64,000 nucleotides of DNA from CAYWNK01 sp964459495 (GCA_964459495.1 CAYWNK010000008.1:1-64000); one strand, 5' to 3'. Shown: positions 6,784 to 15,390, counted from the first letter of the stretch. Notes: generated from the letters alone by a model not told the origin. Made by a program: numbers and translations.

Positions 6784-8388
6784 TCAATCGGCGACAGGAA
6801 TGAGGATCTCAAACGGGCCGATGGTCTCGGCGCTTACGTAGCCAGTGCGAAGCCAACCCTCAAGCTCGGGGAAGCCGGAGAGGGCGCTACGGCTGTCCTC
6901 GTCGTTGTTCGTCACCCAGGGCAGGGCGTCGCCGGATTGGACGACGACTGCTGCGGGCGGGTTGGCTCGCAGGTCGCTCAAGAGAGTTGCGCGCGCCGGG
7001 TCGGCATCCCACTCGACCCTCTGGGGCACGTTGTAGATGTAGCGCGAGGCTGGCCGCCGGCCGGACTGTTGGTAGATACCTGGTTCGAAGCCCCAAACGA
7101 ATATGGTGTCGAGCTCGCCGGTATGGGAGCGGATCCAGTCCGCGGCGCGCCGGCGCGGGCCGGCCGGGGAGCCGGGGTAGCTATAAAGCTCGTCGCGCAG
7201 GTCCAGCGTACCGTCCGGGTCCTGCCAGAGTTGGGCGCGGACGGCGCAGCGATGCCAAAGTTCGGCGGGACCCTTCTCGCGTGTCGGCACGAAGCCCATC
7301 AGGATCGCGGCGCTGCCTCCGCCTACGACCGCGAGCCCCAGCGGTTTGCTGCGCAATCGGGACCATGCACGGGCATAGCCCCAGCCGGCGAGCAGGCCGG
7401 TCAGAGGCATGACCGCGCCGAAGTGATAGTCGAAGAACTTGTTCTGGAGCACGATGCCCACCAGGCCCATGGCCAACACGCCGGCCAGGTGAAGGGCGAC
7501 CGTCCGTTCGACGGCTGTGTGTCCGCGCAGGAGGATCCAGAGCGCGAGGCCCGGCGCGTGGAACGGAGAGAAGCCGACGAGCCAACGATAGATGGCTGTC
7601 CCCATCGATTGAAGGGGCGGGGGGGCGCCGGAGTCGATGCTGGTGTAGTGCGGCGTCCAAACGAAGAGCGTCTGGTAGGCGGCGTCTAGGGCTCCCTTGG
7701 CGCCGAGCCAGAACAGGGCGAGGGCCAGGACGGCGCCGGCGCCGGCAGCGTGGGCGGCGAGTGGTTTCCAGCGGGGGCGCTGCGTGAGCATGGTGAGGGC
7801 CATGCTTGTGAGGATGCCCCCGCCCAGCGGCGGCTTGAGCAGACCGGCGGCGCAGAAGAGCGCGCCAGCTGCAACCCAGGCCAGGGCGGCACGGCTGACG
7901 TGCGCGGGGCAGGTCGCGGCAACGATCGCCCAAGCGAGGACGGGAACAGCGAAGCTCTCGGGCTGTGCGGTGTGCCAAAACTCGAGCTCGACCCAGGTGA
8001 GCATGGCGGCGAAGGCGCCCAGCAGGCCAGCGGACAAGCCCAGCCCCGCGCTGCCGAGCGCCCGCCGGCTCAAGACCACAAAGGCTGCGGCCGTCGCCAC
8101 GATGGCGCCGACCTCGAGGATGCGAATGGCCTGGACCGTCGAGCCGAAGAGGCCCTGGGCCAGGGCGTAGACGCAGTAGATTCCAGGTGTCTTGAAGTCC
8201 CAGGCATTGGCATAGGGGGCGCCGCCCGCAAGCATGCGGTCGGCGACGACGGCAAAAATGGCCTGGTCGCGCCCGTGAGCGAAGTCCAGCAGCTGGGCCA
8301 GGATGAAGACGCTGGCGAGGGCCAACAGGCCCAGGGCTACGCGGTCGGCGGTGCGCGCGAGCGCTGTGGGCTCGTCCGGATCGAGCAC
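6784..8388 (-). CDS. Integral membrane GT-C type glycosyltransferase (GT39/ArnT-like)
   Basis: A 534-residue protein with about ten hydrophobic segments spread from residue 18 to 370 and a soluble C-terminal part of about 150 residues. The first loop carries HGRDQAIFAVVADRML and AWDFKTPGIYCVYAL, the position where GT-C enzymes keep their catalytic acidic residue and the polyprenyl-phosphate sugar site. The C-terminal domain ends with VFVWGFEPGIYQQSG-like text (IFVWGFEPGIY) and YIYNVPQRVEWD, common in the PMT_2 group. Likely role: transfer of a sugar from a lipid carrier to a cell-surface acceptor on the outer face of the membrane; the acceptor is unknown. It follows a small gene by 5 bp and is probably co-transcribed with it. 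Confidence 0.75.
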   Translation of the reverse strand: MLDPDEPTALARTADRVALGLLALASVFILAQLLDFAHGRDQAIFAVVADRMLAGGAPYANAWDFKTPGIYCVYALAQGLFGSTVQAIRILEVGAIVATAAAFVVLSRRALGSAGLGLSAGLLGAFAAMLTWVELEFWHTAQPESFAVPVLAWAIVAATCPAHVSRAALAWVAAGALFCAAGLLKPPLGGGILTSMALTMLTQRPRWKPLAAHAAGAGAVLALALFWLGAKGALDAAYQTLFVWTPHYTSIDSGAPPPLQSMGTAIYRWLVGFSPFHAPGLALWILLRGHTAVERTVALHLAGVLAMGLVGIVLQNKFFDYHFGAVMPLTGLLAGWGYARAWSRLRSKPLGLAVVGGGSAAILMGFVPTREKGPAELWHRCAVRAQLWQDPDGTLDLRDELYSYPGSPAGPRRRAADWIRSHTGELDTIFVWGFEPGIYQQSGRRPASRYIYNVPQRVEWDADPARATLLSDLRANPPAAVVVQSGDALPWVTNNDEDSRSALSGFPELEGWLRTGYVSAETIGPFEILIPVAD

Positions 8389-8393
8389 GGGGC

Positions 8394-8759
8394 CTAGGCG
8401 CCGGAGTCCGGCGCGCCCATCACGAAGTAGGACAGCGCCTGATTCATGGCGTCATGGGTGGTCAGGCCTTCGGCGACCCGGGGCGCCAGATCCTCTCCGA
8501 CCACCTGGAACAGGGCGTAGCAGGCGTCGAGGATGGGGTGAATCTCGGCCTGGATGTAGGTCTGGGCCTGCTCAAGGTCCTCGAATTCCCCCGCCAGCCC
8601 CGCAACTTCGCAGAACTGACGACTAATCCACTCCCGGTCTCGCACTTGACTGGGGTTGCGGAACATGATCGCAAGGACCCCGCCGGTGATCTTGGTGCGG
8701 CGATCGTCAAAGCGCGAGAGGGTGGCGCGCAGGGCGCTGCGGTCCGGAAGGGGGGCCAT
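8394..8759 (-). CDS. Small cytoplasmic protein of unknown function
   Basis: A 121-residue, mostly helical protein with no signal peptide or membrane segment. Recognisable stretches are RSALRATLSRFDDRR, VRDREWISRQFCEVAGLAGEF split over residues 38-58, and a C-terminal helix LTTHDAMNQALSYFVMG. No family is recognised. It ends 5 bp before the glycosyltransferase start, so the pair looks like an operon, and it could be an accessory to that enzyme. The 111 bp between it and the divergent sigma gene must hold both promoters. Confidence 0.6.
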   Translation of the reverse strand: MAPLPDRSALRATLSRFDDRRTKITGGVLAIMFRNPSQVRDREWISRQFCEVAGLAGEFEDLEQAQTYIQAEIHPILDACYALFQVVGEDLAPRVAEGLTTHDAMNQALSYFVMGAPDSGA

Positions 8760-8870
8760 GGGCGCAGTCTAAGGGCATAGAGCCGTGCCCTGGCGCCCCA
8801 GAATGGGGCCTGATCGACCAGGCTCGAAAATCGGGGGCTGTGTTCGGAACCGGCCGGGGTCGCTAGGGTT

Positions 8871-9521
8871 ATGGGCACTATGGACTCGCAAGACCCCGAG
8901 AGGCCCAGTGGCCAGCCCCCTGGACAGGGCCTCGATCAGGGCCGGCCCGATCGGGGGGCGCAGCTCATGCTCGCCTGGCAGGCGGGAGACGAGAGCGCCT
9001 TCGAGAGCCTCGTGCATGAGTTCTCCGGACCGGTCTACGGCTTGCTGACCCGCTTCTTGGGCACGAGCGCTGCCCGGGAAGACATGGTGCAGGAGGTCTT
9101 CCTGAGGGTGGTCCGGGCCAAGGACAAGTATCAGCCCACCGCTCGATTCACGACTTGGCTGTATCGAATCGCGTTCAACCTGTCGGTCAACGAGACCGAG
9201 CGCAATGCAGGACGCACGCCCGCCTCGCTGAGCTCCACCGGTGACGGGGCCGCCCCGCCAGAGCCCGCGGATGAACGCCACGAACCGGCGCTCGACGGAA
9301 TGGAACGTGGCGACAAGGTTCAAGAGATTCGGACCGCTATCGCGGAGCTTCCCGAGACCCAGCGCATGGCGCTGGTGCTAGCCAAGTACGAAGACATGCC
9401 CTACATCCAGATCGCGGAGGTGCTCGGTTCGACCGAGAAAGCGATCAAGTCCCTCATTCACCGGGCGCGCGAAACCCTGCGGACGCGTCTGGCTCATCTA
9501 CTGACCCAGGAGCCCGCATGA
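8871..9521 (+). CDS. ECF-type RNA polymerase sigma factor (RpoE-like)
   Basis: A 216-residue sigma factor (213 from the second ATG at 8880). Region 2 lies at about residues 35-105, with AFESLVHEFSGPVYGLLTRFLG, shown here as FESLVHEFSGPVYGLL, then DMVQEVFLRVVRAKDKY and FTTWLYRIAFNLSVNE, which holds the -10 recognition helix. Region 4 lies at about 150-205, with ELPETQRMALVLAKYEDM, IAEVLGSTEKAIKSLIHRAR and RTRLAHLL. A negatively charged linker replaces region 3. The gene overlaps the next one by 4 bp (ATGA), so sigma and anti-sigma are translationally coupled. A GGAAC at 8846-8850 is in the right place for the -35 of an ECF promoter and might allow self-regulation. Confidence 0.93.
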   Translation: MGTMDSQDPERPSGQPPGQGLDQGRPDRGAQLMLAWQAGDESAFESLVHEFSGPVYGLLTRFLGTSAAREDMVQEVFLRVVRAKDKYQPTARFTTWLYRIAFNLSVNETERNAGRTPASLSSTGDGAAPPEPADERHEPALDGMERGDKVQEIRTAIAELPETQRMALVLAKYEDMPYIQIAEVLGSTEKAIKSLIHRARETLRTRLAHLLTQEPA

Positions 9522-10306
9522 AGGCTGACTGCATGCAATTCCGCTCCCTGCTCGGGGAGGTGCTTTCCGGCGACGCGCCCGTTGCGTTCGCTGGCGGCAT
9601 GACCGAGCTTGGCTGGCATCAGCACCTGCTCGGCTGTTCAAGCTGTCGTGAGTTGCTCAAGGCTGAGGAGGCCTTGGATCTGTTGCTCGGCAGCTTGCCG
9701 CGGCCTGACCTGCCCGCCGAACTGGCCCAACGCGTGCTAGCACGGCTCCAGCTCGACCCTTTGGACGCGTTGCTCGACCTCGATGGGCGAGACTCCCCCG
9801 CACCTGTGGGGCTTGCGCATCGCATCTTGGCAGACGCGCGGCTCGACGGCTTGCTCGAATCCACCGGTCCAATCGAGATGCCCTCAGGGCTGGCTGATCG
9901 GGTGCTTGCTGGGCTGCGGGCTTCGGGCGAGTGGACCGAACCGCAGGCGCCACCGCGCCTGCGGCTTGTTCGCGGCGGACGTGCACGCGTGCTGCAGGCG
10001 GCTGCGGCTGCGGTCATCGCCATGGGCGTCGGTGGGATCATTTGGAGCAGCGGATCGGGCTCCTCCGATCCCTCGGGGACGAGCGTCGCCAACGCCGACC
10101 TCCCGAGCATGGATCTGTCGCCTGTCGACGACGAGTTGCTGGCCAGCCTGGATTTACTCGAGCAGCTCGAACTGGCGGAAAGCCTGGATCCAGTGGCGCT
10201 CGATGCGCTGGTCTATCTCGACGTTTCCGATGAGATCGTGATGGACTGGGGCGACGACTGGCTCGAGGTTGAGCTGGACGTTACCGACGGGGGAGAGCGT
10301 CGATGA
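9518..10306 (+). CDS. Membrane-anchored anti-sigma factor with zf-HC2-type N-terminus
   Basis: A 262-residue protein. The N-terminal HQHLLGCSSC at residues 31-40 is the HxxxCxxC zinc motif of ZAS anti-sigma factors. A repeated helical motif (LPAELAQRVLARL, LAHRILADARL, LADRVLAGLRA) occupies residues 68-135. One membrane segment is likely at about 160-178 (AAAAAVIAMGVGGIIW), and an acidic C-terminal part rich in Asp, Glu and Leu would be outside. It should hold the sigma factor encoded just upstream at the membrane. It is coupled by ATGA overlaps to both the sigma gene and the next gene. The topology is inferred. Confidence 0.8.
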   Translation: MKADCMQFRSLLGEVLSGDAPVAFAGGMTELGWHQHLLGCSSCRELLKAEEALDLLLGSLPRPDLPAELAQRVLARLQLDPLDALLDLDGRDSPAPVGLAHRILADARLDGLLESTGPIEMPSGLADRVLAGLRASGEWTEPQAPPRLRLVRGGRARVLQAAAAAVIAMGVGGIIWSSGSGSSDPSGTSVANADLPSMDLSPVDDELLASLDLLEQLELAESLDPVALDALVYLDVSDEIVMDWGDDWLEVELDVTDGGERR

Positions 10307-11499
10307 TTCGCTGCGCGATCTTGTTGGGTCTGGTGATCTTTTGCACAGGCGGCCCTGCCCACTCCATGGATTCCGGGGCCCAGGACGTGGTTCTTCAGGA
10401 GACCGGGAACAAGAGCAAGCAAACCAAGGCAGGAGCTCCCAAGAAGCAGGCGAAGGGCAAGACGGCCCGCGAGCGCTGGGAGGCCCTTGGTCCCCGTGAG
10501 CGAGCCGAGATGCGCGAGCGTTTTGCACGCCTCAAGAAGATGCCCGATTCTGAGCGTGAGCAGCTTGAGCGCCGTGCCAAGCGCTTGGACTCGATGGCGC
10601 GAGGTATCTACGAGAGGCTGGACGACAAGACCCGCGAGCGACTCGACAGCCTGTCGATGGAGCGTCGTCGAACGCTCCTCCACGAAATGGTGGGCGAAGA
10701 AGCGCGCATCGCGGCGGAGAGGATGCTTGGATCGATGCCCGAAGAACTGCGTCAGCGTGTTGAGGCGGCCTCTCCTGCCGACCGCGAACGCTTCCTGCGC
10801 GATTTCCGCAAGAAGCATGCGGGTCGCGTGGACCATGGCTTGGCAAAGCTCGGAGAGGAGCTCGGTGTGGACGAGGCCGTGCGCAAGACATGGAGCGAGC
10901 TACCGGAGGAGGGACGGCGCGCCAAGCTGATGGAGCTCGCGCAGCGCAAGATCCTCGTCGAGGTTGGTAGGGATGGCCTGCCGGAGGGCGTCGATCCGAA
11001 ACGCTGGAAGCGTCTGACGAAGATGCCTCCCGAGGCGTTTCACGGCGCGTTTCGGCAGTTACGGGAAGTGCATCCTGATTGGCCTGGGTTCGCAGGCAGG
11101 AGCCAGCGTGGGCCGGGCAGCCGAACCAGTGGCGAGCGGCGGGGTTCCCGCCGCGCCGAAGACGGTTCCCGCGGCGAAGGGAATTCGGCACGCGGTCGCG
11201 TGATGCGTTCCATGCACCCGGACCCGGAACTGCGGCTCGAGTTCGCCGATCTACCCGTCGATCAGCGCCGGGCAGCGATGGACAAGCGACGTCGCGAAGA
11301 GGTCGCCAGGGTGATCGCAGAGGAGAAGATCTTCGATGAGGCCGCTCGCAGGCGGCTCGGTGCCATGGAGGATGGGGCCTACCTGGATGAGGTAAGGCAG
11401 CTGCTCGGTTGGCGTGGCCGGCGAAGCGGACGTTCGCAGCGCCGGGACGGTTCGAAGTCATCGGAGCGCAGGCCGGCGACCGTCAAGGAAGCGCGCTGA
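10303..11499 (+). CDS. Exported highly charged protein with DUF3106-like helical repeats
   Basis: A 398-residue protein with a signal peptide (MIRCAILLGLVIFCTGGPAHS) followed by an Arg/Glu/Lys-rich helical body. The segment ARERWEALGPRERAEMRERF and the repeats built on L-x-P-x-x-R-x-x-M-x-x-R resemble DUF3106 and the CpxP/Spy-like periplasmic helical proteins that accompany ECF systems. A disordered Arg/Ser/Gly linker at about 265-305 separates it from a second helical part (DLPVDQRRAAMDKRRREE). It overlaps the anti-sigma gene by 4 bp and is the third gene of the sigma operon, so it may sense or buffer the envelope signal. This role is inferred from position only. Confidence 0.7.
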   Translation: MIRCAILLGLVIFCTGGPAHSMDSGAQDVVLQETGNKSKQTKAGAPKKQAKGKTARERWEALGPRERAEMRERFARLKKMPDSEREQLERRAKRLDSMARGIYERLDDKTRERLDSLSMERRRTLLHEMVGEEARIAAERMLGSMPEELRQRVEAASPADRERFLRDFRKKHAGRVDHGLAKLGEELGVDEAVRKTWSELPEEGRRAKLMELAQRKILVEVGRDGLPEGVDPKRWKRLTKMPPEAFHGAFRQLREVHPDWPGFAGRSQRGPGSRTSGERRGSRRAEDGSRGEGNSARGRVMRSMHPDPELRLEFADLPVDQRRAAMDKRRREEVARVIAEEKIFDEAARRRLGAMEDGAYLDEVRQLLGWRGRRSGRSQRRDGSKSSERRPATVKEAR

Positions 11500-11553
11500 A
11501 GATACTCGGGAGGCGGAGGGCATTCCCGCCGCCCCCAAGCTGCTACTCGCTTG

Positions 11554-12645
11554 TCATGCGCTGTGTCTGAGGCTGGCGCTGCCGAATTCAACGATGCGCT
11601 TCGGGATGTCGTCAAGCGGTAGGGAATCCTGAACGCCGCCGGCCTCGACGGCCCTCTGGGGCATGCCGTAGACGATCGATGTGTCTTCGTCCTGGGCGAT
11701 GGTGCGCGCTCCGGCGTCCCGCATTCGCTTCATACCAGCGGCCCCGTCGTTGCCCATGCCGGTCAGGATGACGCCCATCGCGTTGGAGCCCCCCGACTTC
11801 GCGACCGAGTCGAACAACACGTCCACAGCGGGCTTGTGGCCGGATACCGTGCTGCCCTGCTTCAGCCTGACCGAATAGCGTGAACCAGTCCGGGTGAGCT
11901 CCATGTGAATGTCGCCCGGAGCGAGGAGGGCCCGGCCAGGGATTACAGAGTCCCCGTCTTCAGCGAGCTTGACGTTCATCCGAGTCACCTGGTTGAGGCT
12001 GACCGCCATCTGCTTAAGGAATTGGGGGCCCATGTGTTGGACGATCACGATCCCTGGGCTGCTTCCGGGAAGCGCGGCAAATAGGTGTCGCAGAGTCTCC
12101 GGGCCGCCCGCCGAGCAACCGATGGCTACGACCCGGTTTGTGGTTGTAATCCCGGGGGTCGGTGCTTCGGCATTGCCCTGCCCGTGGCCAGGGAGTGGCT
12201 TGGGGTGCTTGGCCAACGCAACTTGGCGCTTGGCCATGCGTTGGGATCCCTGCTTGCCGACCTCTTGAATCCACTTGACGATTTGCTCCTGGAGCTGATC
12301 GATGGAGTACGCGCTGCTCGGCTTGCACAGCACATCGATCGCACCCGCATGGAGGCAGGCAAGGGCTGTGCTGGAACCTTTGGGCGTTACCGAACTCACC
12401 ACGAGCGTCGGCGTCGGCTTGAACTGCATGATCTTGCCCAGGAAGGTAAGACCATCCATTCGTGGCATCTCCATGTCGAGAAGGATGAGATCCGGGGACG
12501 TGCGCATCAGGATGTCCCGAGCCACGAATGGATCAGGGGCAAGCCCCACAATCTCTACGAAGGGAAGTGCCTTAAGCTGCTTCTCGAGCGCCGCCCGGAT
12601 GAGGGCGGAATCGTCCACGATCAGGACCTTGACGGGTTTGGTCAT
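11554..12645 (-). CDS. cheB: Chemotaxis response regulator protein-glutamate methylesterase CheB
   Basis: A 363-residue protein that removes methyl groups from, and deamidates, receptor glutamates. The ATG at 12645 is used because the receiver domain begins right after it (KVLIVDDSALIRAAL). The phosphoacceptor is D57 in LLDMEMP, with the signalling Lys in LCKPS near 108. After a linker (about 130-168) comes the esterase domain with Ser178 in GCSAGGPE, His204 in VQHM and Asp300 in TGMGNDGAAG, which form the catalytic triad. It is the last gene of the minus-strand chemosensory unit and starts 4 bp after the cheX-like stop. Its 3' end faces the charged exported gene at 10303 with a 54-bp gap. 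Confidence 0.96.
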   Translation of the reverse strand: MTKPVKVLIVDDSALIRAALEKQLKALPFVEIVGLAPDPFVARDILMRTSPDLILLDMEMPRMDGLTFLGKIMQFKPTPTLVVSSVTPKGSSTALACLHAGAIDVLCKPSSAYSIDQLQEQIVKWIQEVGKQGSQRMAKRQVALAKHPKPLPGHGQGNAEAPTPGITTTNRVVAIGCSAGGPETLRHLFAALPGSSPGIVIVQHMGPQFLKQMAVSLNQVTRMNVKLAEDGDSVIPGRALLAPGDIHMELTRTGSRYSVRLKQGSTVSGHKPAVDVLFDSVAKSGGSNAMGVILTGMGNDGAAGMKRMRDAGARTIAQDEDTSIVYGMPQRAVEAGGVQDSLPLDDIPKRIVEFGSASLRHSA

Positions 12646-12649
12646 CGAT

Positions 12650-13135
12650 TCAGGCCGCAATTGAACGGCGCTTGACCAGTACCTGGAAGCTAGAGCCCAT
12701 GGAGTCGAACCCGAGGTCGGTCTCTTCGCGGGCGTCAGCAATCTCCTTGGGTGTCGACGACGGCAAACCCATCTTGTAGGTGGTGTCTTCGGCCCCAAGA
12801 ACCCCGACGACTTCCCCACCGATGATGTTGGCGAGCTCCATCAGGGTTTCACCGGGATCCAGCTCAGGGTTGAGTTCGTCGGGTTCGATGCCCAGCAAGC
12901 CCGAGGCTGCCTCGAGCAGAAAGTCCTCGCCGGCAATGAGCTCAAGGACACCTTCCTCTGCGTCTGTGCCAAACGAGATCCAGGCCTTGGCGGAGGGGGA
13001 TTCCGCGTCGGGAATGATGTCCGCAGAATCGATCGGGTCTGCAATCACGAAACACATGGTCTCGAGGATCGCGTCGACCTTGGACCGGAGTTCATCCGAG
13101 TTCAGCGGGTTCCAGTCTCGTTCATCAGGCTGCAT
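12650..13135 (-). CDS. CheX-like CheY-phosphate phosphatase or related chemotaxis protein
   Basis: A 161-residue protein with the alpha/beta layout of CheX/CheC. The key helix LMELANIIGGEVVGVLG gives E100 and N103, the residues that position water for attack on phospho-Asp in this family. An N-terminal helix DELRSKVDAILETMCF and an acidic beta region lie before it. It probably dephosphorylates one of the two small CheY proteins of this cluster. Its start overlaps the end of the minus-strand cheY by 11 bp, which suggests coupled synthesis of regulator and phosphatase. Exact membership (CheX or a stand-alone CheC half) is not settled by eye. Confidence 0.75.
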   Translation of the reverse strand: MQPDERDWNPLNSDELRSKVDAILETMCFVIADPIDSADIIPDAESPSAKAWISFGTDAEEGVLELIAGEDFLLEAASGLLGIEPDELNPELDPGETLMELANIIGGEVVGVLGAEDTTYKMGLPSSTPKEIADAREETDLGFDSMGSSFQVLVKRRSIAA

Positions 13136-13520
13136 TGCAAATCTCCATCATGATTTCTCGGATCCGTTCAGGCGCAAACGGCTTGTGCAGGCGAGTCCTA
13201 GCTCCGAGCTGCGCGAGCTTCAGGAGTCGTTTCGCGTTCATCTCTGTACTGACGATGACGACAGCGAACTTCTCTGACCTCCCATCGGTGCCTACGACCT
13301 CCATGAACTCTTCGCCGTTCATGTTGGGCATATGGACATCGAGGAAGATGATGTCGGGCAATGAAGTCTCAAGCGCGGCGAGGGCCTCGAGCCCGTCACC
13401 CGCTTCGCGGATGCAGCCCTCCTCGACCCCCGCCTGGGTGACTGCCTTGTGAACTGCCTTGCGGATGATGCGAGAGTCGTCAACGATGAGGACTTGCATC
13501 TTGCTGAGATCTGATTCCAT
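13125..13520 (-). CDS. Single-domain CheY-type response regulator
   Basis: A 131-residue receiver with no output domain. Acidic pocket residues are in VLIVDDSRIIRK (13-14), the phosphoacceptor is D61 in FLDVHMPNMNG, the Thr/Ser switch is in IVSTEMNAKR, and the Lys is in LHKPFAPERI. It lies inside the chemosensory operon, 6 bp after cheD, and overlaps the CheX-like gene by 11 bp. This is one of two CheY proteins in the region and one of several possible targets of CheA; the motor or enzyme it acts on is not encoded here. An alternative ATG eight codons in (MQVLIV) is also possible. Confidence 0.9.
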   Translation of the reverse strand: MESDLSKMQVLIVDDSRIIRKAVHKAVTQAGVEEGCIREAGDGLEALAALETSLPDIIFLDVHMPNMNGEEFMEVVGTDGRSEKFAVVIVSTEMNAKRLLKLAQLGARTRLHKPFAPERIREIMMEICNAA

Positions 13521-13526
13521 GGGAGA

Positions 13527-14036
13527 TTACTGGTCGAATTGCCAGAGTGTTCTTGTCGTGCCCTCTTTCGTGATGGTCACTTGCCCGCTGCTTAGATCGA
13601 GCGACATGTTGCGAGACTGCGACCCTCCGATATCCGACGCTGCGAGGGCGACGTTGTTCTTCCAGAGCAGCTTGCGCAGGACCGTCCAATTGCGGCTGCC
13701 GATCTTCAGGGCGGATCCCGCCTGCAGGACCTCTGCCCCGCCTGCTGCCGTGACGATCAGCCGAGACTTCTCACCGCCAGCTGCGTAGATCGCCCGGAAG
13801 AGAGCAGGGATGGCGACAGTCGCATAGGGGTGGGGGCCCACGGTGACCTCCGATCCGCTAGAACCCGGCTTCGGATTCGGCAACATGAAGTGGGACATCC
13901 CGCCCACGTGGGCCACCGGGTCATAGGCGGTGACTCCGATGCAAGAGCCAAGGGCGTGGGTGACCAGTTCACCGCTACTGCCCTGGGCGATCTTCATGTC
14001 TGCGATTTTGACGCTGATCTTGCCGCAGTCCCTCAT
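13527..14036 (-). CDS. cheD: Chemoreceptor glutamine deamidase CheD
   Basis: A 169-residue protein. The ATG at 14036 overlaps the cheR stop by 4 bp (ATGA), which fixes the start. The CheD signature is clear: ALGSCIGV with catalytic Cys32 and GGMSHFMLP with His49, followed by ATVAIPALF and the core AAGGAEVLQAGSALKIG and ASDIGGSQSRNM. CheD converts receptor Gln to Glu and in some bacteria works with CheC-type phosphatases, two of which are encoded nearby. It fits a complete adaptation set of CheR, CheB and CheD in one operon. Confidence 0.94.
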   Translation of the reverse strand: MRDCGKISVKIADMKIAQGSSGELVTHALGSCIGVTAYDPVAHVGGMSHFMLPNPKPGSSGSEVTVGPHPYATVAIPALFRAIYAAGGEKSRLIVTAAGGAEVLQAGSALKIGSRNWTVLRKLLWKNNVALAASDIGGSQSRNMSLDLSSGQVTITKEGTTRTLWQFDQ

Positions 14037-14857
14037 TGTGTACCGCCATGTTTCCGGTAGGCGCCCACGCAGACCTGGTCCACCGCGAGGCCGTAGTCGG
14101 TGAGAGTCTCCGACGTGCCAACGAAGATGAGTCCACCGGGCCGGACTAGGCTTAGGAATCGCTGAGCCAGGCCCATGCGAGTTGGACGGTCGAAGTAGAT
14201 CATGACGTTGCGGCACAAGATCGCGTCGAACGGTCCCTTCATGGGCCACTTGTCGAGCAGGTTCAGCATGCTGAAGCTGACGGGTTTACGGATCTGATCC
14301 TGAAGCTTGTAGAGCACCTGACCTCTGTGATCGATCTTCCGAAAGTGGGCGGCAAGGCGCCTTTCGTTGACGTTCGCCACTTCCTGCTTGCTGTATTGAC
14401 CCAGTCGAGCGGCGCGCAGGGCACCGGTCGAAAGATCGGTGGCGAGAATCCTGTCCCCCCGTTGTTGGGGCTTCTCAAGGATTTCGTGGAGGAGGATAGA
14501 CAGTGTGAAAGGCTCACACCCTCGCGAGCATCCTGCTGACCACAATCGAACGCCATCCCTGCGGCTACGAGCCGGCTTGAGGATCTCTTCGGTCAAGAGG
14601 TCGTAGTGGATGTCTTCCCGGAAGAAGCTGGTGTGATTGGTCGAGAGAACGTCGAAGAGCGCGAGCTCCATCTCCGGCGACTCGCCACGGTCGATATCGG
14701 CGACCAGACTCTTGATCGACTCCACGGGGTGGCGATGGCGCAGTTCCTGAATCCGGTTCTCGACGATGACCTGCTTGTTCTCATCGATTGAGAGGCCCCA
14801 CTTGCGATGGGCGAGATCGCAAAGGGCTCCCATGTCTTCCTTTGCGATCTTCCTCAC
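14033..14857 (-). CDS. cheR: Chemotaxis protein methyltransferase CheR
   Basis: A 274-residue S-adenosylmethionine-dependent methyltransferase that methylates receptor glutamates. The N-terminal helical domain is followed by NHTSFFRE (74-81) and the SAM site LWSAGCSRGCEPFTL (106-119). The usual text of this motif is AGCSTGEEPYSLA, so Gly-Glu-Glu-Pro is replaced by Gly-Cys-Glu-Pro. Further motifs are ILATDLSTGALRAA and CRNVMIYFD (around 216-224), then RPGGLIFVGTSETL. Start and stop each overlap the neighbouring genes by 4 bp (cheW before, cheD after). The substitution near the SAM site keeps the second Glu, so the enzyme is probably active. Confidence 0.94.
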   Translation of the reverse strand: MRKIAKEDMGALCDLAHRKWGLSIDENKQVIVENRIQELRHRHPVESIKSLVADIDRGESPEMELALFDVLSTNHTSFFREDIHYDLLTEEILKPARSRRDGVRLWSAGCSRGCEPFTLSILLHEILEKPQQRGDRILATDLSTGALRAARLGQYSKQEVANVNERRLAAHFRKIDHRGQVLYKLQDQIRKPVSFSMLNLLDKWPMKGPFDAILCRNVMIYFDRPTRMGLAQRFLSLVRPGGLIFVGTSETLTDYGLAVDQVCVGAYRKHGGTQ

Positions 14858-15390
14858 ACCACTTCCTCGTTCAGCATGCTGAGGGTGTCCAGGCCGATGG
14901 CGTTGACGAACTCGGCTAGGACGAAACGCATATCGAGGAGAGTGATGACGTAATCCGTCCCATCTGGATTGGCCAGACCCAGGATGTAGTCGGATTCCAT
15001 CGAAGTTCCAACGGACGGCGGATCCTGAACGTCGCTCGAGTGCACGCTGGATACTTCACGCACTGCATCAACAATGCATCCTATGTGCATCGAGGTTTGA
15101 TCGTTGGCTTCGATGTCGAGAACAACCACGCAGGTAGATCGGTCTCGTTCCCCCTGATCGAGATTGAGGCTGCAGCGCAGGTCCAAGACCGGGATGATCC
15201 TTCCGCGAAGATTGATGACGCCTTCCACAGCCGCTGGCATCCGGGGAAGCGGAGTGATCGGCTGCAGGGCAATGATCTCGCGGACGTCGAGAATCGGAAT
15301 CCCGTAGACACCCCCGTGGAGATCGAAGGTCAGAAACTTGGACGCGGTGTCCGTCAGGGGTGTCGCGGTCTTTTGGGCGGAGTTGGACAT
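14854..15390 (-). CDS. cheW: Chemotaxis scaffold protein CheW
   Basis: A 178-residue CheW-domain protein that couples receptors to CheA at the inner membrane arrays. The two SH3-like lobes are visible: FLTFDLHGGVYGIPILDVREI, written here as FLTFDLHGGVYGIPILDV, then PLPRMPAAVEGVINLRGRII, PVLDLR, and the second lobe SMHIGCIVDAVREV, with YILGLANPDGTDYVITLLDM near the end. The N-terminal 15 residues are polar and extra. The stop overlaps the cheR start (ATGA). The spacing to the cheA stop upstream is 50 bp. It is the only stand-alone CheW in the window; CheA carries another CheW domain. Confidence 0.94.
   Translation of the reverse strand: MSNSAQKTATPLTDTASKFLTFDLHGGVYGIPILDVREIIALQPITPLPRMPAAVEGVINLRGRIIPVLDLRCSLNLDQGERDRSTCVVVLDIEANDQTSMHIGCIVDAVREVSSVHSSDVQDPPSVGTSMESDYILGLANPDGTDYVITLLDMRFVLAEFVNAIGLDTLSMLNEEVV

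Noticed and set aside
6688..7689. Plus-strand frame of 333 codons over the glycosyltransferase
   Set aside because: It is antisense to a protein with consistent membrane segments and has no recognisable motif.
8846..8870. Definite ECF promoter call
   Set aside because: GGAAC is present, but the -10 is weak and too close to the first ATG; kept only as a hint in the findings.
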